Positions 33,000 through 42,230 of a stretch of 64,000 nt of DNA are shown piece after piece. Every line of letters starts with the position of its first letter. The first letter of the stretch is position 1. The stretch comes from Saccharibacter sp. 17.LH.SD. GTDB lineage: Bacteria > Pseudomonadota > Alphaproteobacteria > Acetobacterales > Acetobacteraceae. A program made the position numbers and the translations under genes. The DNA is taken from contig NZ_WVHO01000010.1 of assembly GCF_009834805.1 (NCBI RefSeq), positions 372,001 through 436,000 of the forward strand, written 5' to 3'. A model generated the notes under the pieces. The model was not told where the DNA came from, made no database searches, and saw nothing but the letters and a program-made list of their open reading frames with translations.

Positions 33000-33905
33000 T
33001 CACATACGTTCCATTACTGACCACATACTTCCACAAAAAATCTGTGGAAGTATCTCTATAACCTCCTCTCGAACACTCATATAAGCGTGCTTATACCGCT
33101 CTAAATAAGGGTTTCCCTTCTCAAGAACGTTCCCATTCATCCATGGTTTCGAGGGGCCAATAAAATGACATATCGCTATGTCATCCTTACTTTTCGTAAA
33201 GTCTTCCCGTATTTCTGAGAAGAAATCTTCTCCCTGGGCGTTAAAAAATTCCATTTGAAAGTTCCAGCGTATAGAAAAGAAGTGCAAGTCATGCTGAAAC
33301 ACAAAATTCAAAATGGACTCATCATGAGAATCCCATTTTTTAGGAAGAAGATCGATACAAAGATCTGCCTCTTCACGTGATATTTTTTCATTATTGAAGA
33401 CCATAAGGCCACTATTAAACATATTCTTAGGATTTTTAATGCCGACTACATTTCGAGCATATGCCCTAAAATTATGCATATCTCCATACCGTTCATTATT
33501 TCGGAAAAAACAATGAACACCCCCCATTTTCTTCTCAGAGGGGAAATTATCAATAAGTTTTAGAACATCATCTAAAACCAAAACATCACTATCGATCGCA
33601 ATAACCTTCTTATAAACAGAAAAATATTTTGGGATAAAAACAGTATAGAAAATTTCTGGATATTTATGTTCTTTATGAGAAATTCCATCTAAAGCTTTAG
33701 AGAAGTTAATCAATGAAATTCCACAATTATGTTTCAGAACATATTTTTCAATGAACGATACAAGATGATGGTCAAAATCATTATGTAAAATAAATATTTC
33801 AATTCGCGATACATCGGAGACATTTTGTATTAAAGATTTAATTGTTACCAAAGCAGGAAGTACATAATTTTTACTAAACGACATCACAATTGGCACTGTT
33901 TCCAT
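33000..33905 (-). CDS. GT8-family glycosyltransferase
   Basis: The 301-residue protein matches family GT8 (galactosyl/glucosyltransferases of LPS and glycan synthesis). It starts VPIVMSFSKNYVLPALVTIKS, carries the metal-binding DSD at residues 105-107 (AIDSDVLVLDD), MFNSGLMVFNN near 162, and the C-terminal HFIGPSKPW near 247 that completes the sugar-nucleotide site (HxxGxxKPW). All key residues are present. It is the first gene of the minus-strand operon, and its base composition is clearly more AT-rich than the core genes, hinting at acquisition by transfer. Confidence 0.88.
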   Translation of the reverse strand: METVPIVMSFSKNYVLPALVTIKSLIQNVSDVSRIEIFILHNDFDHHLVSFIEKYVLKHNCGISLINFSKALDGISHKEHKYPEIFYTVFIPKYFSVYKKVIAIDSDVLVLDDVLKLIDNFPSEKKMGGVHCFFRNNERYGDMHNFRAYARNVVGIKNPKNMFNSGLMVFNNEKISREEADLCIDLLPKKWDSHDESILNFVFQHDLHFFSIRWNFQMEFFNAQGEDFFSEIREDFTKSKDDIAICHFIGPSKPWMNGNVLEKGNPYLERYKHAYMSVREEVIEILPQIFCGSMWSVMERM

Positions 33906-34020
33906 AATATCGATCCCCTACAACAATATTGCGAGTAGTAAAAACTATCCCTTTTAGGCTAGGCGCGACCCATACCATAAAAACACCCGCTTACCCAGGA
34001 GCAAATTCTCTTATAATCCT

Positions 34021-35046
34021 CTATAAATGATACGGGTTTAACCTGTTCGTAAAAACGATAGAAGGAGACAGCGACGCAGTCGCCATATCTCCTCGTGCGG
34101 CATACCACGGCTGAAAACGCTTGAAATCCTCACCTGACAAAACACCACCACGCGTTGCAACACTGCACGCTGACCAATAATGTACTGGCAATGTACTTTC
34201 TCCACGCCGGCGCTGGTGAATGATCGACGTCATAAGCTTGACCACCTCAGCCACAGGCGCTTGCTGGCACCAAACAATCGCCCGTGTAGAGGCCTGCACA
34301 AAGTGCGCCGCTTCTTGTGGGTATTCCTGCATATAGCTGTTTCTTAGAATGACACTATCCTCATTGCAGATCCCATATAAATCAACATCGCGCACAATTT
34401 CGCGAATACCTCCACAGCTTAGAGTTTCATCACGAAAAAAGGTTGATGCCACCAACGCATCCACACGCCCATGACGAAGCGCTGCCTCTCCCAGAGAGGA
34501 AGGCACCGCAACGATAGTAATCTGATCACGTTCTTCCTTGCTGAGGCCCTTGACTTGTAAATATTGATCTACAAAACATTCGGAACTTCCCCGTAACGTA
34601 TTCATACCTATGGAACGCCCTATTAAATCGCGCGCCGTATGAATGGGTGAATGATCACGCACCAAAAGCCCTGAGCATTCCTTATCATTTGTACCTTCAT
34701 ACGAAAAAACTGCTTTAAAAGGCGCTCCTACGCCCACCATCTTCATGATGGCCCCGTTAAAAGCACTGGCAAATTCCGTATTGCCTGTGATGGCCGCCTG
34801 TAAATCTTGCGGGCCACTACTCACATTGCCAACCCATTGAAGACGTAATGGCGCCATATATCCCAGCGCCTCCGCTAGTTCAGGGAACAAAACCGTTCCT
34901 GCCCATCCCTGGTACCGTATTACCCCAGCTATAGCAGGATCACTCTTTAATGGTTGTGCGGCATGAGCCCTGTGACGCGCCCACTTCAAACCGGCGACAG
35001 CCCCCGCGCCCAGCACAAAACGCCGTGAGAGGTTTGGATATCGCAT
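34021..35046 (-). CDS. Tat-exported ABC substrate-binding protein, sulfonate/nitrate type
   Basis: The 341-residue protein begins with a twin-arginine signal (SRRFVLGAGAVAGL), so it is probably folded before export to the periplasm. The body matches the SsuA/TauA/NrtA family: GNTEFASAFNGAIMKMVGVG, DLIGRSIGMNTLRGSSECFV and a two-lobed layout. GAGGAG precedes the start by six bases. It is transcribed away from the ATPase and permease genes from a shared 111-base gap, with TauD following those two, so taurine, alkylsulfonate or an organosulfate is the likely ligand. Confidence 0.82.
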   Translation of the reverse strand: MRYPNLSRRFVLGAGAVAGLKWARHRAHAAQPLKSDPAIAGVIRYQGWAGTVLFPELAEALGYMAPLRLQWVGNVSSGPQDLQAAITGNTEFASAFNGAIMKMVGVGAPFKAVFSYEGTNDKECSGLLVRDHSPIHTARDLIGRSIGMNTLRGSSECFVDQYLQVKGLSKEERDQITIVAVPSSLGEAALRHGRVDALVASTFFRDETLSCGGIREIVRDVDLYGICNEDSVILRNSYMQEYPQEAAHFVQASTRAIVWCQQAPVAEVVKLMTSIIHQRRRGESTLPVHYWSACSVATRGGVLSGEDFKRFQPWYAARGDMATASLSPSIVFTNRLNPYHL

Positions 35047-35157
35047 AACAGCTCCTCAAAATTGTTACGATATAAAAAACTTGACTCATTCGTTGTTATA
35101 TAAAATTACTAATTTGTCACGTTGATTTAATATTAAACGAATCCAATCGGTAATAAA
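35047..35157. promoter_or_regulatory. Divergent promoter region of the sulfonate-type module
   Basis: This AT-rich gap must hold the promoters for the minus-strand binding-protein gene and the plus-strand ATPase gene. TTGACT at about 35081 and several TATAA-like stretches are visible, but none has ideal spacing, and I could not identify a clear regulator site. No LysR/Cbl-type regulator gene is adjacent. Confidence 0.4.
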
Positions 35158-35961
35158 ATGTCTCTCTCAGCTGCTCCCATCTCTAAACTTTGCCTACGTC
35201 AGCTCAGTAAAAGCTTCCCACGCTCGAACGCGCCTACCGAAACAGTAGAAGTCCTGCGCGGGCTCAATCTTGATATTCAGGCGGGTGAGTTTGTAGTCAT
35301 TGTCGGCCCTAGCGGCTGCGGGAAATCTACCTTGCTCGACCTTCTGGCAGGCCTCGAAACCCCTTCGCACGGCAACATCTTTTTAGATGGGAATCCCGCT
35401 GGACCTCCTGGGAAACAACGCTCTGTCGTTTTCCAAAATTACGCTTTACTTCCATGGAAGACTGCTTTTGAGAACGTCTCTTTTGCGCTCAAAACGGCAC
35501 CACTTACCCAAAAAGAAAAACGTGAGAAAACACTTAATGCGCTCTCTCTCGTTGGGCTCTCTCACGCTACTGACCGCTATCCTCATCACCTCTCTGGAGG
35601 GATGAAACAACGTGTCGCTATTGCACGCTCTCTTGTCGTGGAACCTGATGTTCTTCTCATGGATGAACCTTTTGCCGCCCTTGATGCTCAAACACGGGAA
35701 ATCCTGCAAGAGGAAGTACGCGCCCTATGGCAGCGGAACCACACCACGATCATCTTCATCACTCACGATATTGATGAAGCTCTTATTCTCGGACAACGGG
35801 TCATCATTATGAATGCCCATCCTGGTACCATTCAATCAGACATTACGCTCCCATTTCAAAGCTGTTTACGCACAGAAGAAATCCGTAACTCCCCAGAATA
35901 TGCCCGCTTACGTACGACTATTCGCACCTCACTCCTGCCAAAAAGGATATTAAACGCATGA
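35158..35961 (+). CDS. ABC transporter ATPase, SsuB/TauB type
   Basis: The 267-residue protein energises import. It shows Walker A GPSGCGKSTLLDLLAG, the Q-loop VFQNYALLPWKTAFENV, the signature HLSGGMKQRVAIARSL, Walker B VLLMDEPFAALDAQTR and the switch histidine FITHDIDEAL. The 'LLPWKTAFENV' form after the Q-loop is typical of the nitrate/sulfonate/taurine subfamily. The start has a weak ribosome site. It overlaps the permease gene by four bases, so subunits are made together. Confidence 0.9.
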   Translation: MSLSAAPISKLCLRQLSKSFPRSNAPTETVEVLRGLNLDIQAGEFVVIVGPSGCGKSTLLDLLAGLETPSHGNIFLDGNPAGPPGKQRSVVFQNYALLPWKTAFENVSFALKTAPLTQKEKREKTLNALSLVGLSHATDRYPHHLSGGMKQRVAIARSLVVEPDVLLMDEPFAALDAQTREILQEEVRALWQRNHTTIIFITHDIDEALILGQRVIIMNAHPGTIQSDITLPFQSCLRTEEIRNSPEYARLRTTIRTSLLPKRILNA

Positions 35962-36803
35962 CGACGTCCCATGCCGGTTTTGTTGAAACGCCACCTCCTG
36001 CTCCATCCCAAACAACTCAAAAAAAATGCCTTGTCCTCTCACTCCCCCATCTTGCCTATCCGCCACCCCTTAAAGGCGCCACAGGGATTGCGGCGGTTGC
36101 ATTATTATGGGAGATCCTCCCCCGAACCGGAGTAGTAGATCCCCTCTTTGTCCCGCCACTTTCCAGTGTGCTGCATGCACTGTTCCAAGAAGCGCAAAGC
36201 GGTCAACTCCTCACACATGCATCCGCTAGTATAGAACGCGTTATCCCAGGACTCTTATTGGCCATTATCGGAGCGATCCCAGCAGGACTTTTCTTCGGAT
36301 CTTCAAAAACATTACGTCAATTTCTCAGCCCTCTTATTGAAATTTTCCGTAATACCTCAGCATTAGCTCTTTTACCTGTCTTCACCCTTCTCTTAGGCAT
36401 TGGAGAAGCGTCCAAAATAACCATGGTCTTCTACGCTGCAGCATGGCCGATTTTTCTATCAACCATTAACGGCCTTAACGGCGTGGACCCGGTTCTCATT
36501 AAAGCAGGTCGTTCCTTAGGGTTAACGAAAACGGGATTATTTCTCCACATTATTCTACCTGCAGCTGTTCCGTCTATTTTCACAGGTATTCGTCTCGCCT
36601 CTGCCGCGTCATTGCTTGTGCTTGTTGCCGCAGAAATGGTCGGATCACGCGCAGGCTTAGGGTATCTCGTCAATGCTTCTCAGCTCGACTTCGATATTCC
36701 TCAAATGTACGCCGGCATTCTCACCTTATCGATTATCGGCGGCTTGACAAATCTACTGCTTTTACGTGTCGAACGCCGCCTTTTGTCATGGCAGCATGCA
36801 TAA
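35958..36803 (+). CDS. ABC transporter permease, SsuC/TauC type
   Basis: The 281-residue inner-membrane protein has about six membrane segments and the permease EAA-like loop near GVDPVLIKAGRSLGLTKTGL, which docks on the ATPase. PVFTLLLGIGEASKI and LPAAVPSIFTGIRLA are typical of the SsuC/TauC/NrtB group. It partners the ATPase at 35158 and the binding protein at 34021. It is followed after 41 bases by the TauD-like gene, in the same direction. Confidence 0.9.
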   Translation: MTTSHAGFVETPPPAPSQTTQKKCLVLSLPHLAYPPPLKGATGIAAVALLWEILPRTGVVDPLFVPPLSSVLHALFQEAQSGQLLTHASASIERVIPGLLLAIIGAIPAGLFFGSSKTLRQFLSPLIEIFRNTSALALLPVFTLLLGIGEASKITMVFYAAAWPIFLSTINGLNGVDPVLIKAGRSLGLTKTGLFLHIILPAAVPSIFTGIRLASAASLLVLVAAEMVGSRAGLGYLVNASQLDFDIPQMYAGILTLSIIGGLTNLLLLRVERRLLSWQHA

Positions 36804-36844
36804 TTTTTTCATCATTGATAACACGCTTATAAGGATTTCTTCCC

Positions 36845-37744
36845 ATGTCGAACACAACATCCGCCTCCCTCAACACGACATCCACCCTCTATATTCAACG
36901 CGTTTCTGGCGCCTTAGGCGCTGAAGTAAAGGGCATCCGCCTGTCTGAGGACTTATCTGTAAACGTCATCTCAGCCATTGAGGAAGCCGCTTATAAGCAC
37001 AAAGTTCTTTTCTTCCGAAATCAGAACCATCTGAATGACTCATCCCAAGAACGCTTCGCTGCTCGCTTTGGGAACCTGATCTCTCACCCCACCATCCCAC
37101 ATGAGACCAATACACAGGCCGTCTTTGCTGTAGATAGCAAACAAGGAGGAACAGCCGATAGCTGGCATGCAGATTTCACCTTTATCCCTAATTATCCCAA
37201 ATTTTCCATCCTACGTGCTGTCATTATTCCTGAGGTTGGAGGCAGTACCCTTTGGGCGAATACAGCAAAAGCCTATGCAACACTGCCCTCTGCGCTCAAG
37301 CTTTTTGCCAATGCGCTTTGGGGCATACACTCCAATATCTACGATTACGCGACACATCACGTCAGTATTTCTGAGAAAGAAAAACATTATCGAAAAATTT
37401 TTCGCTCCTCTATTTATCGCACTCTACACCCCTTTGTACGGGTACACCCTGTAACAGGAGAGCACTCGCTGCTCCTTGGGCATTTTTTAAATTATTTCGA
37501 GAGTATCAGTCTCGCAGACAGCCGTAAAATTATTGATCTCTTCAATACCCATGCCACCCAAGTAGAAAATACTATCCGCTGGAATTGGCAGCCAGGAGAC
37601 GTCGCCCTATGGGACAATCAAACAACCATCCATCGTGCTGTAAATGATTTTGGCAATGCGGAACGCGTCCTGCGCCGTAGCACAATTGAAGGGGATATCC
37701 CTACCAGCCTTGATGGACGTCAAAGCCAAGCACTTCTTCCTTAA
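36845..37744 (+). CDS. TauD/TfdA-family Fe(II)/2-oxoglutarate dioxygenase
   Basis: These enzymes oxidise a carbon next to a sulfonate or sulfate ester, releasing sulfite or sulfate. The 299-residue product has the iron-binding HxD in SWHADFTFIPN, the distal histidine in WDNQTTIHRAV, and an arginine-rich RVLRRSTIEGD that should bind 2-oxoglutarate. AAGGA lies nine bases upstream of ATG. With the ABC genes it makes a complete import-and-desulfurise module. Taurine dioxygenase or alkylsulfatase (AtsK-like) are both possible; the substrate cannot be told apart from the motifs. Confidence 0.88.
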   Translation: MSNTTSASLNTTSTLYIQRVSGALGAEVKGIRLSEDLSVNVISAIEEAAYKHKVLFFRNQNHLNDSSQERFAARFGNLISHPTIPHETNTQAVFAVDSKQGGTADSWHADFTFIPNYPKFSILRAVIIPEVGGSTLWANTAKAYATLPSALKLFANALWGIHSNIYDYATHHVSISEKEKHYRKIFRSSIYRTLHPFVRVHPVTGEHSLLLGHFLNYFESISLADSRKIIDLFNTHATQVENTIRWNWQPGDVALWDNQTTIHRAVNDFGNAERVLRRSTIEGDIPTSLDGRQSQALLP

Positions 37745-37762
37745 AGAATATGACTAAGTAAA

Positions 37763-37788
37763 AGGGTATTACCACACGGTAATACCCT
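37763..37788. terminator. Perfect 11-bp hairpin after the TauD-like gene
   Basis: Arms 37763-37773 and 37778-37788 pair perfectly around a 4-base loop (ACAC), 19 bases after the dioxygenase stop. TATCC follows rather than a T-tract. It separates the dioxygenase from the TonB receptor, so it may end the ABC-dioxygenase transcript or reduce read-through. Confidence 0.55.
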
Positions 37789-37864
37789 ATCCTCCCCCTG
37801 TGCGTATCCCCCTTCTTCGCAACAAGCCAAGGAGAGAGCACAAACATGGCTAAGGATATTACGA

Positions 37865-40318
37865 ATGAGTAACAAGTTTCTCCTTGCTCTTTTTTCTCTC
37901 ACCGGAGAAACCTTATGCTGCGCAACAGGCTTTGCGGCTCCGAAACATCTTAATCGTGCTCCGCATCATCCAAAATCTGTTTCCGCCTCTACGACCGAAC
38001 GATTAGTTGTCCGACTTGGCCCTATTCAACGTGCCGCACACACGATTGATAAAGAAACACGCGCCTTACAAAACGTTCCGCAGGCAGCAACGCGCATTGA
38101 CCAACGACAACTCACCGCAGAGCATATTACCTCCCTACCCCAAGCGACACGCTTATTACCTTCAGTCCAGTTTAATATCTCCAACCCCCGCGTTTCTGGC
38201 ATTAATATTAGAGGGCTTGGATCAACTGGTACAACACCAACAGACGGCATTGAAAGCGGTGTCGCCGTCACCATTGATGACGTCTATCGTGCACGCCCCG
38301 GCACCGCGTTAACAGACCTTCCTGACCTTAATGGAATCACTGTTTTACGCGGCCCTAGCGGTTCAGAAGGCGGAATGGTGACAACAGCAGGAAGCATCAA
38401 TCTTACAACTACAGCACCAGATTTATTTGAACGACACATCAAGCTGGAAGCTGGAGCAGGAAACTACGATTATAATCGCTGGAATGTCCAAGCCTCCACC
38501 CCAATTATCCGTGACAAGCTTGCCGTGAGTGTCTCCGCTCTGGGCTACGGACATAGCGGATGGGTTAAAAACCGATCTGGTGGCGGCGATATCAACGGTA
38601 TGACAAATCGCTCATTCAGGACGCAGATATTCTACAAACCAACTCATGAAATTTCCTTACGCATCATCGCTGATTACGCACATCTACGCCAAAATTGCTG
38701 CATAGCTGGCTTATATAGAGCGGATACCACTCAATTAAATGGCCATCCGATTGATGGGAACCTTATGCAGCGCTCTGCATGGGCACATTACATCCCTGTG
38801 ACACCCTCTTCTAAACCTTATCTCTTGGACCGTGATTCCCTCACACAAGCCAATCAAGAAGATTCAGGGCTATCCGCTCACCTAGACTGGCATCATAACA
38901 ATTTTACCTTATCTTCCATCACCGCTTATCGTTGGTGGAACTGGTATCCCCACAATGATGGAGATATGAACGGCATTGATGCTGAAACAGACTCACGCGT
39001 TAAAGTACACCAAAATCAATTTACACAAGAATTTCGTTTTAAGAGCAAATGGCGTTCCATTCTCGATTACCAAGTAGGAGCTTTTTATATGTGGCAAGAA
39101 AACCGTGTCTTTTCCGAAGATCATTACGGGACGGCTGCAGGAGCTTGGCTTGGGTATGGCACGCCCCTCTCACCCGTAGCGGGGGTGTCCACAGCACAAG
39201 CTACAGCCCTACTCAATAATTACCGCGTCCTCAGTTATGCTCAGCCTACAACAAACTATTATGCCGCTTACGCCCGAGGCACATGGCATATTACGCATAC
39301 CCTCAGTCTCATTACTGGCGTGCGTTATAATTACGGAGCAAAAACAGGAGGCTACCACCAATGGGAGAGCACGCCTCTCTCCGCCTCAGCTGTTGGCTTA
39401 TCTGCCAGTAAGGCGCAAAATGTCTGGGACACCTATGGCTCTAACAGCCGCTATAGTGCGCATCTTGATAACGGTTTTATTACCGGTGATTTTGCCATTC
39501 AATATCGTCCCACTCGCCATACGATGCTTTATGCACGCTATGGCCGTGGTGGAAAATCTGGCGGATTAAATCTAACGCCCTTAGCCATACAATCACTGCA
39601 AACAGGTGCACTCTCTCCCAACGTTGGAAAAGAAACAGATGATGCCTTCGAAGTCGGCTCTAAACAAGAATTCCTACAAGGCCGTCTTTTTTTTGACGTC
39701 GCGCTTTATCAGACAAATGACCATAATTATCAGGTCTCGACGACACGCTCTTTTCAGGGAGCCCTGCTATCGTCTCTCAGTAATGCCCCTAAAGTCCGTA
39801 TTCGCGGGGCAGAAAGCGACATCCATTTCAGCCCCCTGCCGAACCTCATCACAACTCTTTCTGCTTCGTATAATGATGCACAATTCTTAAAATATACCAC
39901 GAGCGCCCCTCCTGAGATCCCAACGGCAGGCCCATACAACCTCAACCATACGGCCATTCCATTTGTGCCACGCTGGTCTTTAGCGGTGAGCGCTCGATAT
40001 GATCATCACATTAAACTCAAAAATATTGGCGTCTTTGATACCTATATTGGCGGTAGCTATAGCTACCACACACGCGAAAATACCTCTGCCAACAATTCAA
40101 TTAATGCATGGGTCCCTGCTTATGGAACACTCAATCTAAATTTCGGCATCAAACCTCTCTCAGGGAAATGGGAACTGAGCGGGTTTATCAACAACGCCAC
40201 CAACGTGCGCCACATCACACAAATCATACAAGGAAGCGGCATTTCTGCAGATGGGGCATGGTATGCCTATGTCACACAACCGCGCAGTTTCGGTTTTATC
40301 GCACGAGCCCGTTTTTAA
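37865..40318 (+). CDS. TonB-dependent outer-membrane receptor
   Basis: The 817-residue protein has an export signal (about residues 1-25), a plug domain with SVQFNISNPRVSGINIRGLG, VAVTIDDVYRARPG, GITVLRGPSGSEGG and AGSINLTTT, and a beta-barrel ending in the terminal aromatic RSFGFIARARF. ERLVVR (45-50) may serve as a TonB box. Layout and length fit a FecA/FhuA-class or organic-solute receptor. Because it follows a sulfonate-type uptake and TauD module in the same direction, the ligand may be an organosulfur compound rather than a siderophore; this is inferred from position only. Confidence 0.88.
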   Translation: MSNKFLLALFSLTGETLCCATGFAAPKHLNRAPHHPKSVSASTTERLVVRLGPIQRAAHTIDKETRALQNVPQAATRIDQRQLTAEHITSLPQATRLLPSVQFNISNPRVSGINIRGLGSTGTTPTDGIESGVAVTIDDVYRARPGTALTDLPDLNGITVLRGPSGSEGGMVTTAGSINLTTTAPDLFERHIKLEAGAGNYDYNRWNVQASTPIIRDKLAVSVSALGYGHSGWVKNRSGGGDINGMTNRSFRTQIFYKPTHEISLRIIADYAHLRQNCCIAGLYRADTTQLNGHPIDGNLMQRSAWAHYIPVTPSSKPYLLDRDSLTQANQEDSGLSAHLDWHHNNFTLSSITAYRWWNWYPHNDGDMNGIDAETDSRVKVHQNQFTQEFRFKSKWRSILDYQVGAFYMWQENRVFSEDHYGTAAGAWLGYGTPLSPVAGVSTAQATALLNNYRVLSYAQPTTNYYAAYARGTWHITHTLSLITGVRYNYGAKTGGYHQWESTPLSASAVGLSASKAQNVWDTYGSNSRYSAHLDNGFITGDFAIQYRPTRHTMLYARYGRGGKSGGLNLTPLAIQSLQTGALSPNVGKETDDAFEVGSKQEFLQGRLFFDVALYQTNDHNYQVSTTRSFQGALLSSLSNAPKVRIRGAESDIHFSPLPNLITTLSASYNDAQFLKYTTSAPPEIPTAGPYNLNHTAIPFVPRWSLAVSARYDHHIKLKNIGVFDTYIGGSYSYHTRENTSANNSINAWVPAYGTLNLNFGIKPLSGKWELSGFINNATNVRHITQIIQGSGISADGAWYAYVTQPRSFGFIARARF

Positions 40319-40354
40319 CGACAGCGTGCTGCATCACATAACTCTGCAATCAAG

Positions 40355-40397
40355 ATGAGTTCTGTTATGAATTTTGAAACATCATAACAGAACTCAT
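40355..40397. terminator. Perfect 16-bp hairpin between convergent genes
   Basis: Arms 40355-40370 and 40382-40397 are perfectly complementary over 16 bases, with an 11-base loop. It lies between the convergent ends of the TonB receptor (40318) and the MscS-type gene (40423). Position and strength suggest a two-way terminator, again without T-tracts. Confidence 0.65.
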
Positions 40398-40422
40398 AAG
40401 CCCTATCTTTGATGATGCGGGA

Positions 40423-41904
40423 TCACTCAGACGCCCCCTTTTTAACCAGCATCTTTTTTAAACGATCTAAGAAGCCCTGAGACGAATTATTCATTTTAGC
40501 GACATCAGCTTGCTCGGCTTTCGCCATCACCTCAATGGCATTCTTAACAGAAATTTCCAGCTCTTTTGCAAGTTCAGGGCTCTCGTCAATCACTTCTGCT
40601 AAATGCGCTGCATCTAATTGAAACCCATGCACAACACTCAACGCGCGAGCCGTTACATTATAAGGATGCCCTGTAATAAGAGCGACAACCCCCAAACTTT
40701 CCCCAGGGCCTAAAATATAATGCGTCTCTTCATTCATTCTCTTTTGGGGAATTGTTTTAACCGTTCCACTTGCAATGATAAAAAGCGATTTAGGCGCATC
40801 ACCAGCTTGGAATAAAAACTGTCCCTCTCTTAATTCTATTGTTTGCATCACACGGGCAATTTTTTCTCTGCTTGCCACAGAAAGAGAACAAAAAAGCTCA
40901 GACCGAGTGAGCAATTCTGCTGGAGAAAGCAACCGGGCAGTCCATTCCTCTTGGGGATAAAGTTCTTTAACAGTGAGCGGAATACCAGAATGAAATAAAT
41001 GACGCTGCACTTGAGAGAAAACCTCTGTACGCGCATCCACTAAATGACCGTAGCTAACAGCCGAAAAGCTGATCCGAAAGACAGTCCCATCCCCGGCCAG
41101 AGTCAAACAATCAATATAAGAGGCAGAAGGCGCATGAGATATATGGTGGCAACCATGCAAGGCTGCTTTGAGCACATTGATCACCCGCTCCACAGGGACG
41201 GCCGGATGCACACGAATATCTAATGTCTGGCTTGTCATAGGAGTGGGTAGACTCCGATTAATAAGTTGCGCCTTCGCCACCAAATTATTCGGAACAATAA
41301 TTAAATTATGATCACTCCCCTGAAGATGGATTGATCTCCAATTTACCTGAACAACACGCCCGGATACCCCACTATCTAACGAAATCACATCTCCTAGGCG
41401 ATATGGTTTCTCAATCCCAACCGCGATCCCTGAAAAAAGATCGGACAATGTACTTTGCAGAGCCAACCCAATAACAATGGCCACAATACCAGATGTGGCC
41501 ACTAAGCCTTTAACGGGAACCTCACATAAAAAGGAAATGGCCAACACAACAAAAGAAGCAAAAATTAGACCAGATAATACATCCGAAAGAATTCTAACTT
41601 CATTGTGATCATTCTTACGATTAACAATAATCCGCACCAGAATGATCAAAGCTCGTGTCCCTGTCCACCATGCGGCCACAGACATAGCCAAAAAGAGACA
41701 GCGCTCCAGAACTGAGAAACTAGCAGGAGGATGAGAAATTGGTGTAATACCGTAAAAAAGTAAAATACCAAACAAAACAACCAAACATACACATTGTATA
41801 AGTAGCCTTATCCAACGCTGAAGACTAGAAAGATAAAAAATTTCCAGTAATGATAATATGAAAAATAAAATACCAATAATTATAAGAAAAAATTCAATAT
41901 ACAT
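40423..41904 (-). CDS. MscS-family channel with C-terminal cyclic-nucleotide-binding domain
   Basis: ATG 41904 follows GGAG by nine bases; a TTG at 41919 overlaps that site. The 493-residue protein has about four membrane segments, then the MscS pore helix and upper vestibule (TSGIVAIVIGLALQSTLSDL, then FSGIAVGIEKPYRLGDVI). From about residue 325 to 450 it has a cNMP-binding fold (ELREGQFLFQAGDAP, SLFIIASGTVKTIP, LGPGESLGVVALITGHPYNV). This layout is that of bCNG channels, thought to be gated by cyclic nucleotides more than by tension. The last 40 residues are helical and charged. It is followed by a gap of over 700 bases upstream. Confidence 0.85.
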   Translation of the reverse strand: MYIEFFLIIIGILFFILSLLEIFYLSSLQRWIRLLIQCVCLVVLFGILLFYGITPISHPPASFSVLERCLFLAMSVAAWWTGTRALIILVRIIVNRKNDHNEVRILSDVLSGLIFASFVVLAISFLCEVPVKGLVATSGIVAIVIGLALQSTLSDLFSGIAVGIEKPYRLGDVISLDSGVSGRVVQVNWRSIHLQGSDHNLIIVPNNLVAKAQLINRSLPTPMTSQTLDIRVHPAVPVERVINVLKAALHGCHHISHAPSASYIDCLTLAGDGTVFRISFSAVSYGHLVDARTEVFSQVQRHLFHSGIPLTVKELYPQEEWTARLLSPAELLTRSELFCSLSVASREKIARVMQTIELREGQFLFQAGDAPKSLFIIASGTVKTIPQKRMNEETHYILGPGESLGVVALITGHPYNVTARALSVVHGFQLDAAHLAEVIDESPELAKELEISVKNAIEVMAKAEQADVAKMNNSSQGFLDRLKKMLVKKGASE

Positions 41905-42230
41905 GTATCCATTCTCCAAATTTTTAACATTAATATTTTAATGTTTTAAAATTCAATATGATGTTGAACTGCCACATTGGCCAACAATGCCCTAGAAAGA
42001 CGTGCCTAAACGATATTGATGAATAATAGCAATTCCGATCATCAGCAAAATCTACCCAACGCGCAATTAAGCAGACATTCGAAAACCGGTATAGGATCTT
42101 CAACAAAAAGACCCCACAGTCTCCTAAATCTTCCTCATTTAAGATCGGAATAATCAACCTATACCATGCTGCTTATAATTTATGTTTCTCCTATTCTCCT
42201 CCTAAAAACTAGAACAACCTCGCCCACTAA

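Noticed and set aside
41930-42157. 75-residue minus-strand frame upstream of the MscS-type gene
   Set aside because: Odd composition, no ribosome site, no motif; likely non-coding.
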